From Lithospermum erythrorhizon (lineage: Eukaryota; Streptophyta; Magnoliopsida; Boraginales; Boraginaceae), in contig JADFUC010001925.1 of NCBI GenBank assembly GCA_019722365.1, positions 248,001 through 312,000 of the forward strand: a DNA stretch of 64,000 nt. Reading direction: 5' to 3'. Made by a program: the position numbers and the translations under genes. The notes under the pieces are model-generated. The model was not told the DNA's origin. It was given only the letters and a program-made list of their open reading frames with translations, and ran no database searches. Below, one piece after another: positions 1 through 13,194 of the stretch (positions are counted from its first letter, which is position 1; each line of letters opens with the position of its first letter).

Positions 1-2325
1 ATCTGTCTTTAACATTTGTGATGACATTTAGACTAATGTTTGTGTTGTATTCCATCTTGTTTGTATTTGCGGATATTCACGCTATTCTTATTTTATTGAT
101 TTATATCTATTTTATCTTAATTTGCGGATTATATCTGTTGAATTGTGTGATGTGAGGTTCTCGAAGATATTTGTCGCAAATTATTAAGGGGAGTTTGTCG
201 GAGTGCGTGAAATTGACCAAGTATTTCGCGATGTCAGACCAACCGTCTCTAACGGTTAGTACTTCGAGGCGGTCGCTGAATCTTTTCGAGAGAAGATTTT
301 ATTTCCATTTGTGAAGAAGATCTCGGGTAGATATGATTTGGTTAATGGAAAATGCATTCTTTTATTGATATTTAGAAGATACCTTACAGCATCCCCAAGC
401 TAAAAGAAGGAAAGAGAGTCAATTGCATTTAATGTGTTCTGAGATGGAAGTTTTGTTTATGGTAATCTTTACCATAAACTTATTTGTCTTCTATTTATAT
501 AAAGGCTTAATCAAATTTCGGAAGATAACGAAACAAAGAGATATCTACATTGTATTTTTGGCCAGAGCCAATGGCTTGAGAGTTTATTTTATTTTGTAGA
601 ATTTGAATGTGCAGTGGTGCATAAAGCTGCTTTTAGATTGTACAAGCACATTGTTAATACGTTGTTGCGGCAGTCCTGGCAATTCTTGGGGATAGTAATG
701 TGTAGTGGAGGATAGGTGTGAAGTCGGGGGGCGCGAGGCACTCTGTCAGAGATAGGAGTAGAATAGAGAGTAGAAGAATGGGGGGCGCTGCTGTAGAGTC
801 GCACATTTGTAATTATCGTAGTGGAATCGCCGTTGGGCGGGTTGCCCCCAGGTCGTGAGTGCGTATTTATATTTGAGGCTGAGTTATCGGTTCTTTTTTT
901 GAGAATGTAGACTAACGTGTTCTTTATTTGGCCAGTCGTGCAGTGGTTGATTACACACTTTTTTCGGACCGAGGAATTTGTTGACTATTAATAATTGTGA
1001 CCATTAAAAAATTATGAAAAATATAAAATTTTGTCTTGAAAGCAAAAATGACAAGTTTTTTGAATTGAAGGTAGTAGTAAATAACATTAGAAAGATATGT
1101 CGTCGCGTTATTGTGAGAAGGCAGCCGTTTGGTGGTCGGGGCGTGGGTCATCCACTTTGGTACTTAACGGGGCGTGTGTCGTTACATTTTAGTTAGATTG
1201 ACCGTATCCTAGGTAACATGTGTGTAATGTGTTGTTTTTTCCTTTTCTTTCTTCTTATTAATTGGAAACAAAACACATTTATTATCTAAATGAGCTGACA
1301 TATGTTATGATCATTATTCAATTAAAAAAAGTCTTTCTTTGTTTTTGTATATAAGATTTTCCTGTCATACGGCTCCTCACTTATATGCATAATAAGAATT
1401 ATACATAAAATCTAAATCAAACAAATCGGACTCGCCCGATCAAGGCTCGACATGATTTGATTCCACAACTATGTACAAGAGCAAATAAGGCCTCATTCCA
1501 CCATGATGATCACTCATTGTTGTTCTCGACTACCAAACTTCTAAATCCACTCTTGTACCAGTTTATTATTTTGGATACTACTTTTTATTTTGTCCATATA
1601 ACATTATAACCATGGATCAAATCTTTCCTCTCTCATTCCAAGTAACAACTGATAGACCTTCACCTCCTAACCATGGAACATAACATTGACATGATTGGTA
1701 GACCTAGAGAGGCTTTGATTGTGGTTATCGGAACACAGGGTAGTGGCGGAATGGAATTGAGACGTTGCCGAAGAGGAGATGACTATGTTTGCCCTAAAAA
1801 CATGTTTATCTTTCCATTAAGTTCTTGATTATGTCCGAAAAATGCGAAAATGATCCAACAAGAACAGAGAATGCAAGATAATACGTCTCTCTGAACATAG
1901 CAAATTGCTTGGATACTAGCATCAACAAAGAAGAAGGGTGGATGCATATCATTTCATAATCATAAGTTTCTTTAGCATAGATTTAAAAGCTAATCAATTC
2001 ACCTAAAGCTAAATAACACACGCTTGTATTGCATACACAGAACATACATAATAGGTAAGTTGACGCTTCCCGTGATCATCAATCTGGAGCGTGACCCTGG
2101 AAGCAGGTTCATAATCAAACTGTAGACTGAGGCGGATGGCAGAGTTCGTCAACAGTCCGATCTTGTAAAAGTACCCTATAAAATTGTAGTATCTGTCGAG
2201 ACCTTATACAGAATGTAAAAAAGTTTCAGGATATGAAGTGGTTGAAGCATCACGCAAATGATAAAAAAATATACCTACACCAAGCTTAGGTTGTTCATAA
2301 TTGAATGGAGCCTTTAACAAGCAAC
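1..2325. other. Intergenic, with 3' UTR of the ribonucleoprotein gene at its right end
   Basis: No convincing gene is visible. The short open frames at about 0.6-1.2 kb have no recognisable motif and overlap on opposite strands. The stretch from roughly 2,040 to 2,325 lies just downstream of the minus-strand ribonucleoprotein stop codon and is probably its 3' UTR. The rest is moderately AT-rich with no repeat structure that I could identify. Confidence 0.5.
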
Positions 2326-4553
2326 TCAAAATTGACGCCTTTTAAGGGACTCAGCAGGGCTTACTCGGATTGTTCTCCCGTCAAGGTCCTGCAAGAAATA
2401 TTATAAGATATTCTAATAAATTTTGCATACCATATATCAGTAATAACATTGTAAGAATACTAGTGCAAGAGCAAGTAGAAAGTAATTAATGGCACGAGGA
2501 AACTGACTACAGGGACAAAGGTTATGCATCAGTGTACTTACAGCACCATCCAAAGCTTCAATGGCACTATTCACCTCTTCAGCAGAACTGAATGTCACGA
2601 ATCCGAAACCTCTTGATCTACCGCTATTTCTGTCATAAACCACCCTGGCCTCCATGACCTTTCCTTGGTCGCGGAACAGGTTTTGAAGTGCAAGATCGTC
2701 AACACCCCAAGAAAGGTTTCCCACATAGACATGGTTCCCACCATTGAAGTCTCGGCTGGAATTATTGAAGCTTGAAGACCCCCTTGGTCCTCCGGAAGAA
2801 AAATTGTCCCTTTTAGGAGGCGGTGGTCCAGAATTTACCCTCAATTCCCTGCCATCAAGCTCCTATCAAAGAGTACAACATATTTATTCAAAAATTTATT
2901 CACACACCTCGTTTCCTTTTACAAGAAGTCCAAATGAAAATATTAATACTGACATAGATATAAGTCAAGTATACAAAAACTCGGCATGCAATAAATCATA
3001 CACTCAAGTAAGTATATCTGCCTCATATTTGCAAAAATAGCTCTTTAAAACAAAATATTCAGGGTTCTCTCTTCCTCCCAACAAAATTATACAATTTAAC
3101 AAATCCACATAAATAATTCACCTTCAACACCACATTAGATCAACCTTTGGTTACAACTATAAGCATTCGTATTTTACAAATAAGATTGAAACCAGCATAC
3201 ACGTTCATTTGAAAACACATGATACAAATTACTAACATGAAAAGAAAAACAGCCATATAAGAATCATATGCATCTTAAGAGATTGAAATAGTCAAACTTA
3301 CATATCCATTAAACTGTCTGACAGCTGCCTCAACTTCTTTAGCAGAAGACATTGTGACAAAACCGAAACCTCTGCTTCGTCCAGACATCTTATCATATAT
3401 CACCTACATTATAAATTTATATAAAGATTCAACCGTTCGTATAACAAGTAAAATTGATTGTAAATGCCTCTTCTAATTTGATTTTCAATATTCAAAAATA
3501 ACAAAATTTGCAACCTTAATTAACACATATAACTAATAAGTTGGATTTGAATCACAATTATCATGTTATCACTAGGCAAAAATACAGCTTTGATATTTCA
3601 AACATTATACAACATATACAAAATATCACAATTGCCATGTTATTAATAGTAAACTAGGCTAAAAATACCATCTTTTGATATATTTTCACCAAACGGTATA
3701 CAACATACACAAAATATCACAATTATCAAGTTATTAATAGTAACATAAGCTAAAAAAAGGTCATCGTTTGATATAACATTATACACCAAATACAAAAATA
3801 TTCGAGTTCAAAATATATAAACAAGCAACCATCAAAATTCAAAACACGAGGACCATTTCGAAATATTACCTCAGCCATCTCAACATTTCCAGCACGACCA
3901 AAAAGACTAGCAAGTTCACTACTGTCCGCAGTAAATGGTAAATTTCCGACAAAAATTTTAAGGTCAGGTGAAAAAGTAGGAACTTCTTGAACATCATCCT
4001 CAGATGAATCAAACATGGTACCTATTAGGAAACATGGGAAAATAATAACTCTTAAAAATGGAACATATATGAAAAATAATACTAACTCCAATTCATTTTA
4101 GTTGACGTTTTCATTTTGATCAGTTACTTAGTCTAATACATATAAATTTGATAACATTGAATTTGTCTTTACAAATATTTTTATAACAGAAATAATAAAA
4201 AGTAATTGTTGTTCAAGTTGACACGAAAAAGGAAAACATCAATTAAAAAGAATGGAATACAGTATTATGTAGTAACTCTTGATACTATGTTTACTAATAT
4301 TACCACTCAGAAATGATTCCCCTTCTCCCTCTTCTTCAACTTGGTTAAATTCAGATGAAACTGCAATGTTTCTTACCAGACGGGCCACAAGAAAATGGTT
4401 TATAGAAGATGACGTGGCGGAGAGTGTAGTGAGCTTGAGAGGATGAGTTGAAAAGGGGAAGTTGAGGGGGGTTAAGGGCGTGTTTGGTTTGGAGGAATAA
4501 AGGGTTTGAGGAGTTAGAGAAAGAATGTTGAGAGAAGAAGTTGAAGATGCCAT
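2326..4553 (-). CDS. CP29-like: Chloroplast 29-kDa-type ribonucleoprotein (two RRMs)
   Basis: Five exons read on the minus strand: 4304-4553, 3870-4021, 3302-3403, 2542-2862 and 2326-2388, all with GT-AG borders and in-phase joins, giving 295 residues with no break. The first ~80 residues are Ser/Thr-rich and poor in acidic residues, as in a chloroplast transit peptide, followed by a short acidic stretch. RRM1 has RNP2 IFVGNL at about 106-111 and RNP1 RGFGFVTM at about 145-152. RRM2 has RNP2 VYVGNL at about 213-218 and RNP1 RGFGFVTF at about 252-259. A Gly/Ser/Pro-rich linker joins them. This is the cpRNP family, stromal proteins that bind plastid mRNAs and support their stability, editing and processing. 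The sequence resembles the Arabidopsis CP29 group (At2g37220 type) more than CP31, which has a longer acidic domain. The ATG follows an AAACA context and begins MASS, typical for plastid-targeted proteins. Confidence 0.93.
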
Positions 4554-5459
4554 TGTTTCAAGAAGATGAGGTTTTTGGTCGAGAGGAAAGGAGGGAGTGA
4601 AGATAAGGTTTATGTTTATTCCAACCAAGCTCGAAACTCAACAGTTTTATGAGTTTTTAATCGAAGTTTCAGCTTTGTTCAATTATTTATATTTGTACTC
4701 TTATTTTATTTATCGCTTAAAATTAATTTTTGCCTCTGGACGAATCTCGAACATTTTGGATTTTTCGAACGAAGCAAATATTTATTTTGAATTCAGTTTT
4801 AACTCAACAACGTAACCGAATTGAACATTCGAATCCTTAATTTTGAACCAAACCGAAGGAAAATATATTACTCTACTAAGGCATGCACTCTATTAATAAA
4901 ATAAGTACTAAATAATAGAAGTATCAAATATACTATTATGTCGATGTTAAGTTAAGGCAACACAAATAAAATGATGTATCGTAAACGATAATAAATTTTA
5001 GAAAAACTTAAAGGAAAGTACTAAATAAACGGATATATCAAACATGGAATAAATTCTATCCATATTTAAATAAACGATGACTTAACTAAAAAGTTATCAA
5101 TACACATTAATTTAAACTACAAGCATCAAAACAATCACATTTTCATTAATTGATTACATTTATACATTCAAATTACATGAATTCTTTTCCTTAAATATGA
5201 AACTTTACTATACAATGAAAGAAAAATGAATTTTCTCATCTCAATTTTCATTCCAAATTCTAACCATTCCTCTTATCCCAAATATAATATATGGTCTTTT
5301 TTTAAAAATATAATTTTATTAAACATTTTTTCAAAACCTATAATAATTTATTTAAAAATTATACTCCGTATTATTTTCCCAGTAAAATTGTATACTACGA
5401 AATATATATTTTTCTTATAAATAGCATATAAATCTCCTCCAGCTCATGTCCCCCTATAC
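4554..5459. promoter_or_regulatory. Divergent intergenic region between the ribonucleoprotein gene and EIN2
   Basis: This AT-rich stretch separates two head-to-head genes, so it should contain the promoter and 5' UTR of the minus-strand ribonucleoprotein gene and the upstream part of the EIN2 promoter. I can assign no individual element with confidence. The short frames here are low-complexity and are not genes. Confidence 0.4.
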
Positions 5460-7364
5460 TCTCTCTCTCATACACACACATCAAAATATAGAAATAGTAT
5501 ATATATACTCCAACTACAGTATACTTGAGATTATAGCAGCAATAACTCTGATATGGATTCAAGAAATCATCTGATCCAACTTTTCCTCTCCTGAAAAGCT
5601 ATCTGAGCACAAAAATATCAATTTTTTTGGCACAAAAACTCAAACTTTTCAGGTCAAATTTTATATTTATGTAATAAACTGAATTTGGGTATCCTTATAT
5701 ATACCTGGAGAGCCATCTGTGCACAAAAAGATAATATTTTTTTATCACAAAAACTTCAACTTTTGAGGTAAAAAATTAGTCTTTATGCAATAAACTGAAT
5801 TTGGGTATGCTTATAATTGCTTATATAAATATATATTATTGCTTAGTAACCCTAATCAAGGGGGAGAGAGGGTAGGGTGGGGTGGGGAGGGGGAGGGTAC
5901 ATGTTGTTATGTTATTGAAGTGTTTATAGTTTTTAATTATAACTATGTACTGTTATTACGTGTATGTTACATATAACATATGTATATGTGTGTATATGTA
6001 TCTACTGATATATTAATATATAAAGATGTAATCTTTTTCGTATCTTGTATATCTCCATCTCATTTTCTCTCTGTTTACTGAGAATCTTGGGAAATGGTTG
6101 CTATTATCAGTTTCAGATCCATTGTAGTGAGTGAATAGTTTGCTTTGATTTTTGGGTTTTGATATGCTAATTTATCACTTTGGGGTCTAACAAAGCAGTT
6201 GCGCACGCGCCCCCATACTCCAAATGAACAGTTTGTGAGGGGTTAAATCACGGTGAACTAGAGTTTTTCAGTTTCGATATGCTAATTTATCACTTGTTTG
6301 GTAAAGCCAGACCTTTCGAGTTCTCGGTTTTTGTTTGACCAAATATGTGGTTGTGTTATTTGATGTTTCTTGTCTTGGAAATGAATTCCAATTTGTTGTT
6401 TGATGGGTATATCTTTTAAAAGATCTGATTTTGTTAGTTGGGTTAATTTTCATGAGTCCGAAATCAAGACTTTCTGAATTACTTTATTATTTGGCCGAAT
6501 GAACTCTAGTAACATTCATCCGGCTAGCTCTGTTTATATCCTATGCCATTGCTGTATGGTTTAACGTATAGATTGGAGCTCAAATGAGGTAACAAATGGT
6601 GAATGGTAGGAACTCGATATGTATTCAGCCATCTTTTTAAAGTAGATTATTTTTATGTAGAACTTAACTTTGTAAAATTGATATTTCCAATACTTGTGAT
6701 GTTGTGAATATGTTTGATTTTCTAACATCCAGTTTCGATTCATCTTCATCAAACCTGTATGTTTCATTCAAGAATTCTGTTTGTTTACTTGTTACATTGA
6801 GGTTGAATTAGAGTTTATGAAATGGGGTTTAGCAGATACCTAGTGATGGGAGCCAGTTACTTCAGCATAGCTTCTTTTTGTGTATTTCAATTAGACTTAC
6901 ATATGCTGACATCAGGATCCTAAACTAGTTGCGTATTGAAAATGAAGGTCCGTTTGTTGAAGGGTCATTTGATGCTAGAAAGAACACATTTTCAGTAATG
7001 CGCATTGGAGGTGTGAGGGTTCAGTTGCATCAGCAAAGTTCTTTTGACTGTTAATCCGCATCTATTTGGATGAATACAAACATCGGAGATTTGATTGACT
7101 AAATTTCCCCATCTTGAAGATTGTTTGATTAGTATTTGGCTTGATTAGACAGTTGAATAAGACATCAAGAGGGTTCATTTCTCCACATTATAAAGAGATG
7201 CTAGTATGCTACATGATATCACTGACAGAGGTTTGAATTCGACATGAAATACTTCCTTAGAGAAGTAGCAATGTAAATATTCGTCTTGGTTGCGTCATAT
7301 ATTTCAGCTTCCTGGGATTTAAAAGCTATCAGTCTGGTTCTTGGATTTTCTTGATTTCTCAGTT
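5460..7364 (+). other. EIN2 5' leader region, probably with intron(s)
   Basis: A pyrimidine-rich CTCTCTCT tract near 5,460 and the lack of coding sequence up to the EIN2 ATG suggest a long leader. A T-rich tract ending in CAG near 7,308 could be the acceptor of a 5' UTR intron that joins directly to the coding exon. EIN2 genes commonly have a non-coding first exon. Exact transcript borders cannot be set from the sequence alone. Confidence 0.4.
5591..5815. repeat. Imperfect tandem duplication, two ~112-bp units
   Basis: Units at 5,591-5,704 and 5,705-5,815 share the order CTG(A/G)AAGC-ATCTG-GCACAAAAA, an ACTTTT-AGGT block, and an end reading AATAAACTGAATTTGGGTAT. The duplication lies in the presumed EIN2 leader or promoter. 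Confidence 0.75.
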
Positions 7365-10300
7365 ATGGAATGGTCGAGGTTGTTACATCTAGTCATTACT
7401 CCTCTAGCACCTTCACTTTTGATTGCAATTAGCTATGTCGATCCTGGAAAATTTGCTGCAGCAGTTGAAGGAGGGTCCCGATTTGGAAGTGACTTGGTCT
7501 GGCTGGTCTTTTGTTTTAATGTTGCTGCCATTCTATGCCAGTATCTACCAGCACGTGTTGCAATTGCCACCGGTGAAGATCTTGCCCAGGTAAATTTTAT
7601 CTTTCAAGGCGTACTTTCGTTGAGTGTGAGCATTGGATCCTTTCATTGATGTATGTTATAAATCTGGTCAGGTTAAAATACATCTTCATTACTTCAATTG
7701 GTCAATATGGTTGGTTGATCATCAATGATAGAATTTTTGCATGTTTCTTTCAGCAGAACTGTGTGTAGCACAAATATGGGGCTATATGCTTGATCTTATT
7801 ATAATTTTTCCTTTTATATGCCGTCAATAAATGTTTAGTGATGAGAAACTGTTATGTGCTATTCTTTGAACCGGCATAAGTGCATACTGTAGCAGATTTG
7901 AATGAACTTCACTGATTCCGGTCCTTTTTTCGCTCATCTGTTTATGATGGAAATGCAATAAGAATCACTTTTGATATATGCTAACCTGTAAGAGTGGTTA
8001 AATTTAGAGTACATATCATGTCCTTCGATATCGGACACTCATTATGACCTCAAATTGACATTTTTTGAGCTCTTGTAATATGATGCCCATGGATGGGTTT
8101 GGCTTGCTAGGTATTTGCAGAATTAATCTTTTCTCTAACTCTTCAACTAGCGGATGCTTGTCCCGTATAATTTTATGGTGCATGCTTTTCTAATTTATAC
8201 TTGTTCATCTTCAAGATATGCAACAAGGAGTATGACAAGGTTACATGCTTATTTCTAGGAGTGCAAGCTGAACTGTCAATGATCCTGTTAGACCTCACAA
8301 TGGCAAGTTTCTTATTTATTGATTGGTTATGTTATTTAGATTTGTTTAGAAAAATGCAAGTAATCTCTTTTTGATAAATTTTTATTAGGTTCTGGGTTCT
8401 GCTCATGGGCTTAATGCCATCCTTGGAATTGACCTCTTCACTTGTGTACTTCTGACTATTATGACTGCTTTTCTGTTTCCGCTGATTTCCACCTTGCATG
8501 TAAGCATCCGGAATAACAGTTTCATCTTATATCATCTTTGATTCACCTCATCAATTCAGATCTGTTGACTCAGCCAAGTTTGACATGTTTTAGGAAAAAG
8601 ACAACGGCAGACTCCTATGTGTTTGCTTGGCTTTAGCTGTGTTGCTTTTATATTTTTTTGGAGTGCTCATGGGTCAACCAGACACTTCTTTCTCATCTGG
8701 TGGGATTTTGGACAAATTAGGTGGTGATAGTGCTTTTGTGTTAATGGGTCTTCTTGGAGCAAGTATCATGCCCCACAACTTTTATCTTCATTCTTCTATT
8801 GTACAGGTCTCTCCCCCTCTCCTCATATACAAACAGTGTGTGTGGGTGATATATATATATATATTTTGACGTGCAATTTGTGTCCATTCATGATTAGTTT
8901 TAGAATTTTGTTAGTTTAGTCCTAGCAGTTACATGAAGTGATTCTTTTGATATTGAAAAGTTGATAAGATGACTCTATATGTCAATATTTTCCCATTTTC
9001 TGTTAGAATACAGAAACAGATGTCATTGAATTATATGAACTACTTCATGTTCAAGACGAAGTAGGGATGGTTATTTTGTTTGGGACGAATCAAAACCAGT
9101 AAGATGAAGCAATACAAGTTAAAGATTGGTCACATAATTCATTTGGAAGAATTTTCGCTTATCAGAGATCCATCATTTCTTTATCTATGATATTTCCAGA
9201 GAGAGCAGCAGAGTGAAGATCTTTCTAAAGAAGCCGTTATGCTAATTGCTCGTCACTGCATCTCAGCGAAGCCTCTGCTGAACTATGCATTGATGAATCT
9301 GGCAGCTAATGTCTCACAGTGGGTCTGGTGCCGCTCATTTTCCTAGACACCATCTTTATTTGGATCAGGTTAGATTCTATCTGAATGATTCATGTAACTT
9401 CTATATCTCCATATCATTTTTTTTAAAGCAGTTATCTCTCAAACTAATGTTGCAGGCATATCGGAGTTCGCTCGTACCATTTACCTTGGTTCTAATTTAT
9501 TCGCTTCAATCAACCATCTCACAACATGAATTATGACACAGTTATCAATGAATTTTTCAGAATAGAAATCCCGGTTTGGCTTCATTATGCTACTATCAGA
9601 ATTCTTGTTATTGTCCCAGCTCTTTGTTGTGTGTGGAGTGCCGGAGCAGAGGGTATATATCAACTGTTGCTGCTTTCACAAGTTTTGGTTGCTCTATTGC
9701 TTCCATCTTCAGTCATTCCCCTTTTCAGAGTAGCCTCGTCCAGAGCCATAATGGGTGCATTCAAAATTTCTTATGTTACTGAGTTTGTGGCCTTGCTTAT
9801 ATTTATTTGTATGATTGGCCTGAAGGCTATTTTTATCAAGGAGATGGTTTTTGGAAGCAGTGAGTGGGCAAGCTATCTAAGGTCGAGTGTAGGAGATACA
9901 GTACCTGTTTCTTATGTTACTCTCCTAGTTATTGCTTCCGGCTCTTTCTGTTTTATGCTTTGGTTAGCAGCAACTCCATTGAAATCTGCAAGCTATAGGC
10001 TAGATGCGCATGTGTGGGAGCAAACTCCTGTGCCAGAATCACTTGTAGAGCAATATCAAGATGATATTAGTGTATCTACATTTGTAGATGAGCCTGTAAA
10101 GATTCCAGATCCAGTAGCGGTGATGGAAAAGTCTGTGGACATAGTACATGCACAACTGCCATTTAAGTATGCCTGATAATGCTTGCATTCTGAAATGCTT
10201 CCCTCATCTCTATTATCGGCTGCCAGAGTGTTCAAACAACAGCCTCCCAAAAGAAATAGTCATCCGTAAGTTCCAGCACCGAGCAGTGCATGTAATGAAG

Positions 10301-12457
10301 AAGTTACCTGATGAAAATATAACCCTGAAATTTCTGAAAAAGCCACAGAGGACGGATGGCGGCTCGCAGAACGTGAAGGTGGATGCTGTGCATTCATGGG
10401 GACCAGAGGAGGTGTTGAAAGAAGTTTCTGAAAGCAGCCCTGCTGATGGTCCCCCGTCTTACAGAAGTCTGGGTGGAAATGGTGATGAGCCTGGCAGTGG
10501 CACTGGGATCACTGTGCTGGCGGACCAAGGCAGTAAGGCGCCAAGTTGACTGGCATTCTCGATGATTTTTGGGGCCAGCTCTTTGATTTTCATGGCCAGC
10601 CCACTCAAGAGGCCAGAGCTAAGAAACTGGATGTCTTGCTGGGGTTGGATGTCAAGGTAGATGCAATAACTTCTGCATCTGGTAAAGTGGGAAACAGGAA
10701 GGACTCACCTGGATATTTCTTATCATCTGGTAGAAGAGATTCGGATTCTTTTTCACACTCAAGTATATACAACTCTCCCAAGCAGCAAGGTTTACAAGGT
10801 TATTTAGATACATCTTATGGGGGTCAGCGGGATAGTTCGTCAACATGGTCCAGCCGTGCCCAACTGCTAGATGCATATGCACGCAGTTCTATAACCGACA
10901 GTTTTGATGCTAGTGAGAGGCGCTATTCCAGTATGCGCATTCCAGCAACTTCTGCTGGTATTGATCAGCAACCAGCCACTGTACATGGGCACGAACTTGC
11001 ATCTTACATTAATCAAATTGCCAAGGAAAGAGGCTCTGGTTATTTGAACGGTCAATTGGATCTCTCAGCTTTAAAGTCTACGCCATCGTTAATATCTGGC
11101 TATGGAGATTCTACCCGTCGATCATTGGCACAAAAACCTCTAAGCAGTTTAAGTAATCAAATTCCCCCAGGATTCCACAACGTTTCTGTTGCTAGGAACA
11201 ATTCTTCTCATACACAAAGACGACCTCATTATGATCTCTCCAGCCCCAGTACCATTGACAGCACAAGTGACTCAGACAATGTCAAAAAATTTCATAGCTT
11301 ACCTGATATATCAGGGCTTCGTGTCCCTGGCAGAGATTCTCAGTATTGTGGTAATAGCTCTCAATGGGAAAAATTCATCAGTTCTAGCCAGTCACGGTCA
11401 ACTTTTGAGCAGAACTATTCGAGAACCGGTGGCGGAATGCCTGCAGGTTTCAGTGAATATTCTCCTACAGAAGTGTGTAGGGATGCCTTTTCCTTACAAT
11501 TCAGTTCTGGATCAGGAACCGGATCGCTGTGGTCACGACAGCCTTATGAACAATTTCGTGTGGCTGAGAAGTCTTTAGGGGCCAATGGTCAACCTATCGG
11601 TTCAGTAGAAACAGTTTCAGCAGTCGACCCAGAAGGCAAAATTATTCAGTCATTCAGATACTGTATTCTGAGGTTACTAAAGCTTGAAGGATCTGGATGG
11701 TTATTTAAACAAAATGATGGGGTCGATGAGGATCTGATGGGCCGTGTTGCTGCACGAGAAAGGTTCCACTATGAAGCTGAAACTGATCAGATGAATCAGC
11801 CATTTAATGCTGATTATGCCAAGTCTTTAATTTCATTAAGTCCTTACTGTGGAGAGGGATGCATTTACAGAAACGATCTCATTCTTAGCTTTGGTGTGTG
11901 GTGCATTCGCAGAATTCTCGAGCTATCACTTATGGAAAGTCGACCTGAATTGTGGGGCAAATACACTTATGTACTTAATCGTCTCCAGGTAAGAATCAAA
12001 TTTTGTTAGGTGAACTGGCAAGATAATTGCTCAACTTTATCCATCATTTAGAAAGTAAAAAGTCTGATAGCTGGTCTCATCCATCAATGACATCTTGGTC
12101 TCATCAGATAACTGGTCTCTCGGATTGAGGGCTATGTCCCTGTTCCTGTTGCATTCAATCAATTGCCATAGGTTTCTTGGGAGGTGCTGAATACACATTT
12201 TGTGGCTTTCTTGATTGCAGGGTATTGTTGATCTGGCCTTTTATAGGACTCGTTCTCCACCAACCCCATGTTTTTGCCTTGACATTCCTCCAGAGTGGCA
12301 GCAAAGCTCTAACACAACAGCATTGAATGGAAGCTTGCCACCTACCCCGAAAATTGTTAGAGGAAAACTGACAAATGTAGCAATGATGCTAGAATTGATT
12401 AAAGACGTCGAGATTGCTATTTCATGCCGAAAAGGTCGATCTGGGACAGCGTTATGA
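7365..12457 (+). CDS. EIN2: EIN2, NRAMP-like ethylene-signalling protein (frame broken in several places)
   Basis: Exons: 7365-7589, 8216-8302, 8389-8499, 8594-8806, 9200-9368, 9456-11988 and 12221-12457. Exons 1-4 give 212 clean residues of the NRAMP-like ER membrane domain, with [18 protein letters not shown] near the N-terminus and [16 protein letters not shown] at the end. The membrane domain continues with [13 protein letters not shown] and [11 protein letters not shown]. The C-terminal part (CEND) carries [33 protein letters not shown] and [16 protein letters not shown], all familiar from EIN2. In Arabidopsis, CTR1 phosphorylates EIN2, and without that its CEND is cleaved and signals in cytosol and nucleus towards EIN3. 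As read, the frame breaks at about 9,305-9,330 (stop at 9,344), 9,500-9,530 (stop at 9,534), near 10,170 (stop at 10,174), about 10,510-10,545 (stop at 10,547) and near 12,445. After the last, the usual C-terminus is still faintly readable in other frames to ~12,530. The long frames 9,526-10,176 and 10,546-11,988 are otherwise well conserved. It is either a young pseudogene or a functional gene with assembly indels. Confidence 0.9.
8303..8388 (+). other. Non-canonical GC-AG intron in EIN2
   Basis: Exon 2 ends in ACAATG and is followed by GCAAGTTT. The acceptor TTATTAG precedes GTTCTGGG. Only a GC donor keeps the conserved protein order [14 protein letters not shown] in frame, and no GT lies at the junction. 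The +3 to +6 bases AAGT fit the strong consensus seen at GC donors. Confidence 0.8.
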
Positions 12458-13194
12458 TGGGCTTCCCATGGAAGGAAAATCATATCTGTTATAACCTGCG
12501 ACTATCAAGCCTGTTGGATCACAACAGAGGGAGTTAAGATGCTAGTCACAATGCCTTCTGGTTCATATCTATTTCCTCTGTTTACAGCAACTGGATGCAT
12601 CATTTTGAGTTTCTTGATTTTTAGATACACTGACTTGCAGCATATGTGAAGCCAGTTATCAGTTGAAATGCCAACCTCCTCTCCTTTCTGTGTATTAGTA
12701 GTCCCTGTTGTTTAACACAGCCATCATATGCACAGGTACGATACAGATATGTGGCTTATCAATCAAACATGTAAAAGCTAATAAATGTTTTACTTATCTA
12801 TGTTAATGTCTTTTATCCCAATTTCATATCTTTTCTTTGGGTTCTTATGAATATTGATAAATATTATATGAAGGGAAACCTCCTCCATGACTAATACCTT
12901 GTAACTCCCAAATGTCCCCAAATGTAAAACCCCTTGAGTTGTTATTACGTGCAGTTCATGAGCATGAGATCTTAGGTTTTAGTTGCAAACTTTCGTAATC
13001 TCATCTTCTCTGTGACATTTCTTTGCCAGGGAAATGAGGTACAATTTTGGTGTTTGGGTAATTAAACTGTGTTTGTAATAAATTGACAGCTGGGAAAGCA
13101 ACACTACTGGCTGTTCAAGTCGACGTTGCCCTGCAGAATATGTATCATCTACCATCACATTGTACATGCACTTATTACTTTTAATAAGTTGTCA
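12458..13194. other. EIN2 3' region and intergenic spacer
   Basis: The first ~80 bases still resemble the last EIN2 codons in shifted frames. Beyond that is AT-rich sequence, probably 3' UTR, with possible poly(A) signal context near 12,780 (AATAAATG). No other gene is visible. Confidence 0.5.

Noticed and set aside
589..804. 71-codon minus-strand open frame
   Set aside because: No motif, low-complexity Ser/Thr/Pro/His composition, no neighbouring gene structure. Treated as chance.
9576..9782. Second open frame overlapping EIN2 exon 6
   Set aside because: It is an out-of-phase shadow of the EIN2 membrane-domain frame at 9,526-10,176.
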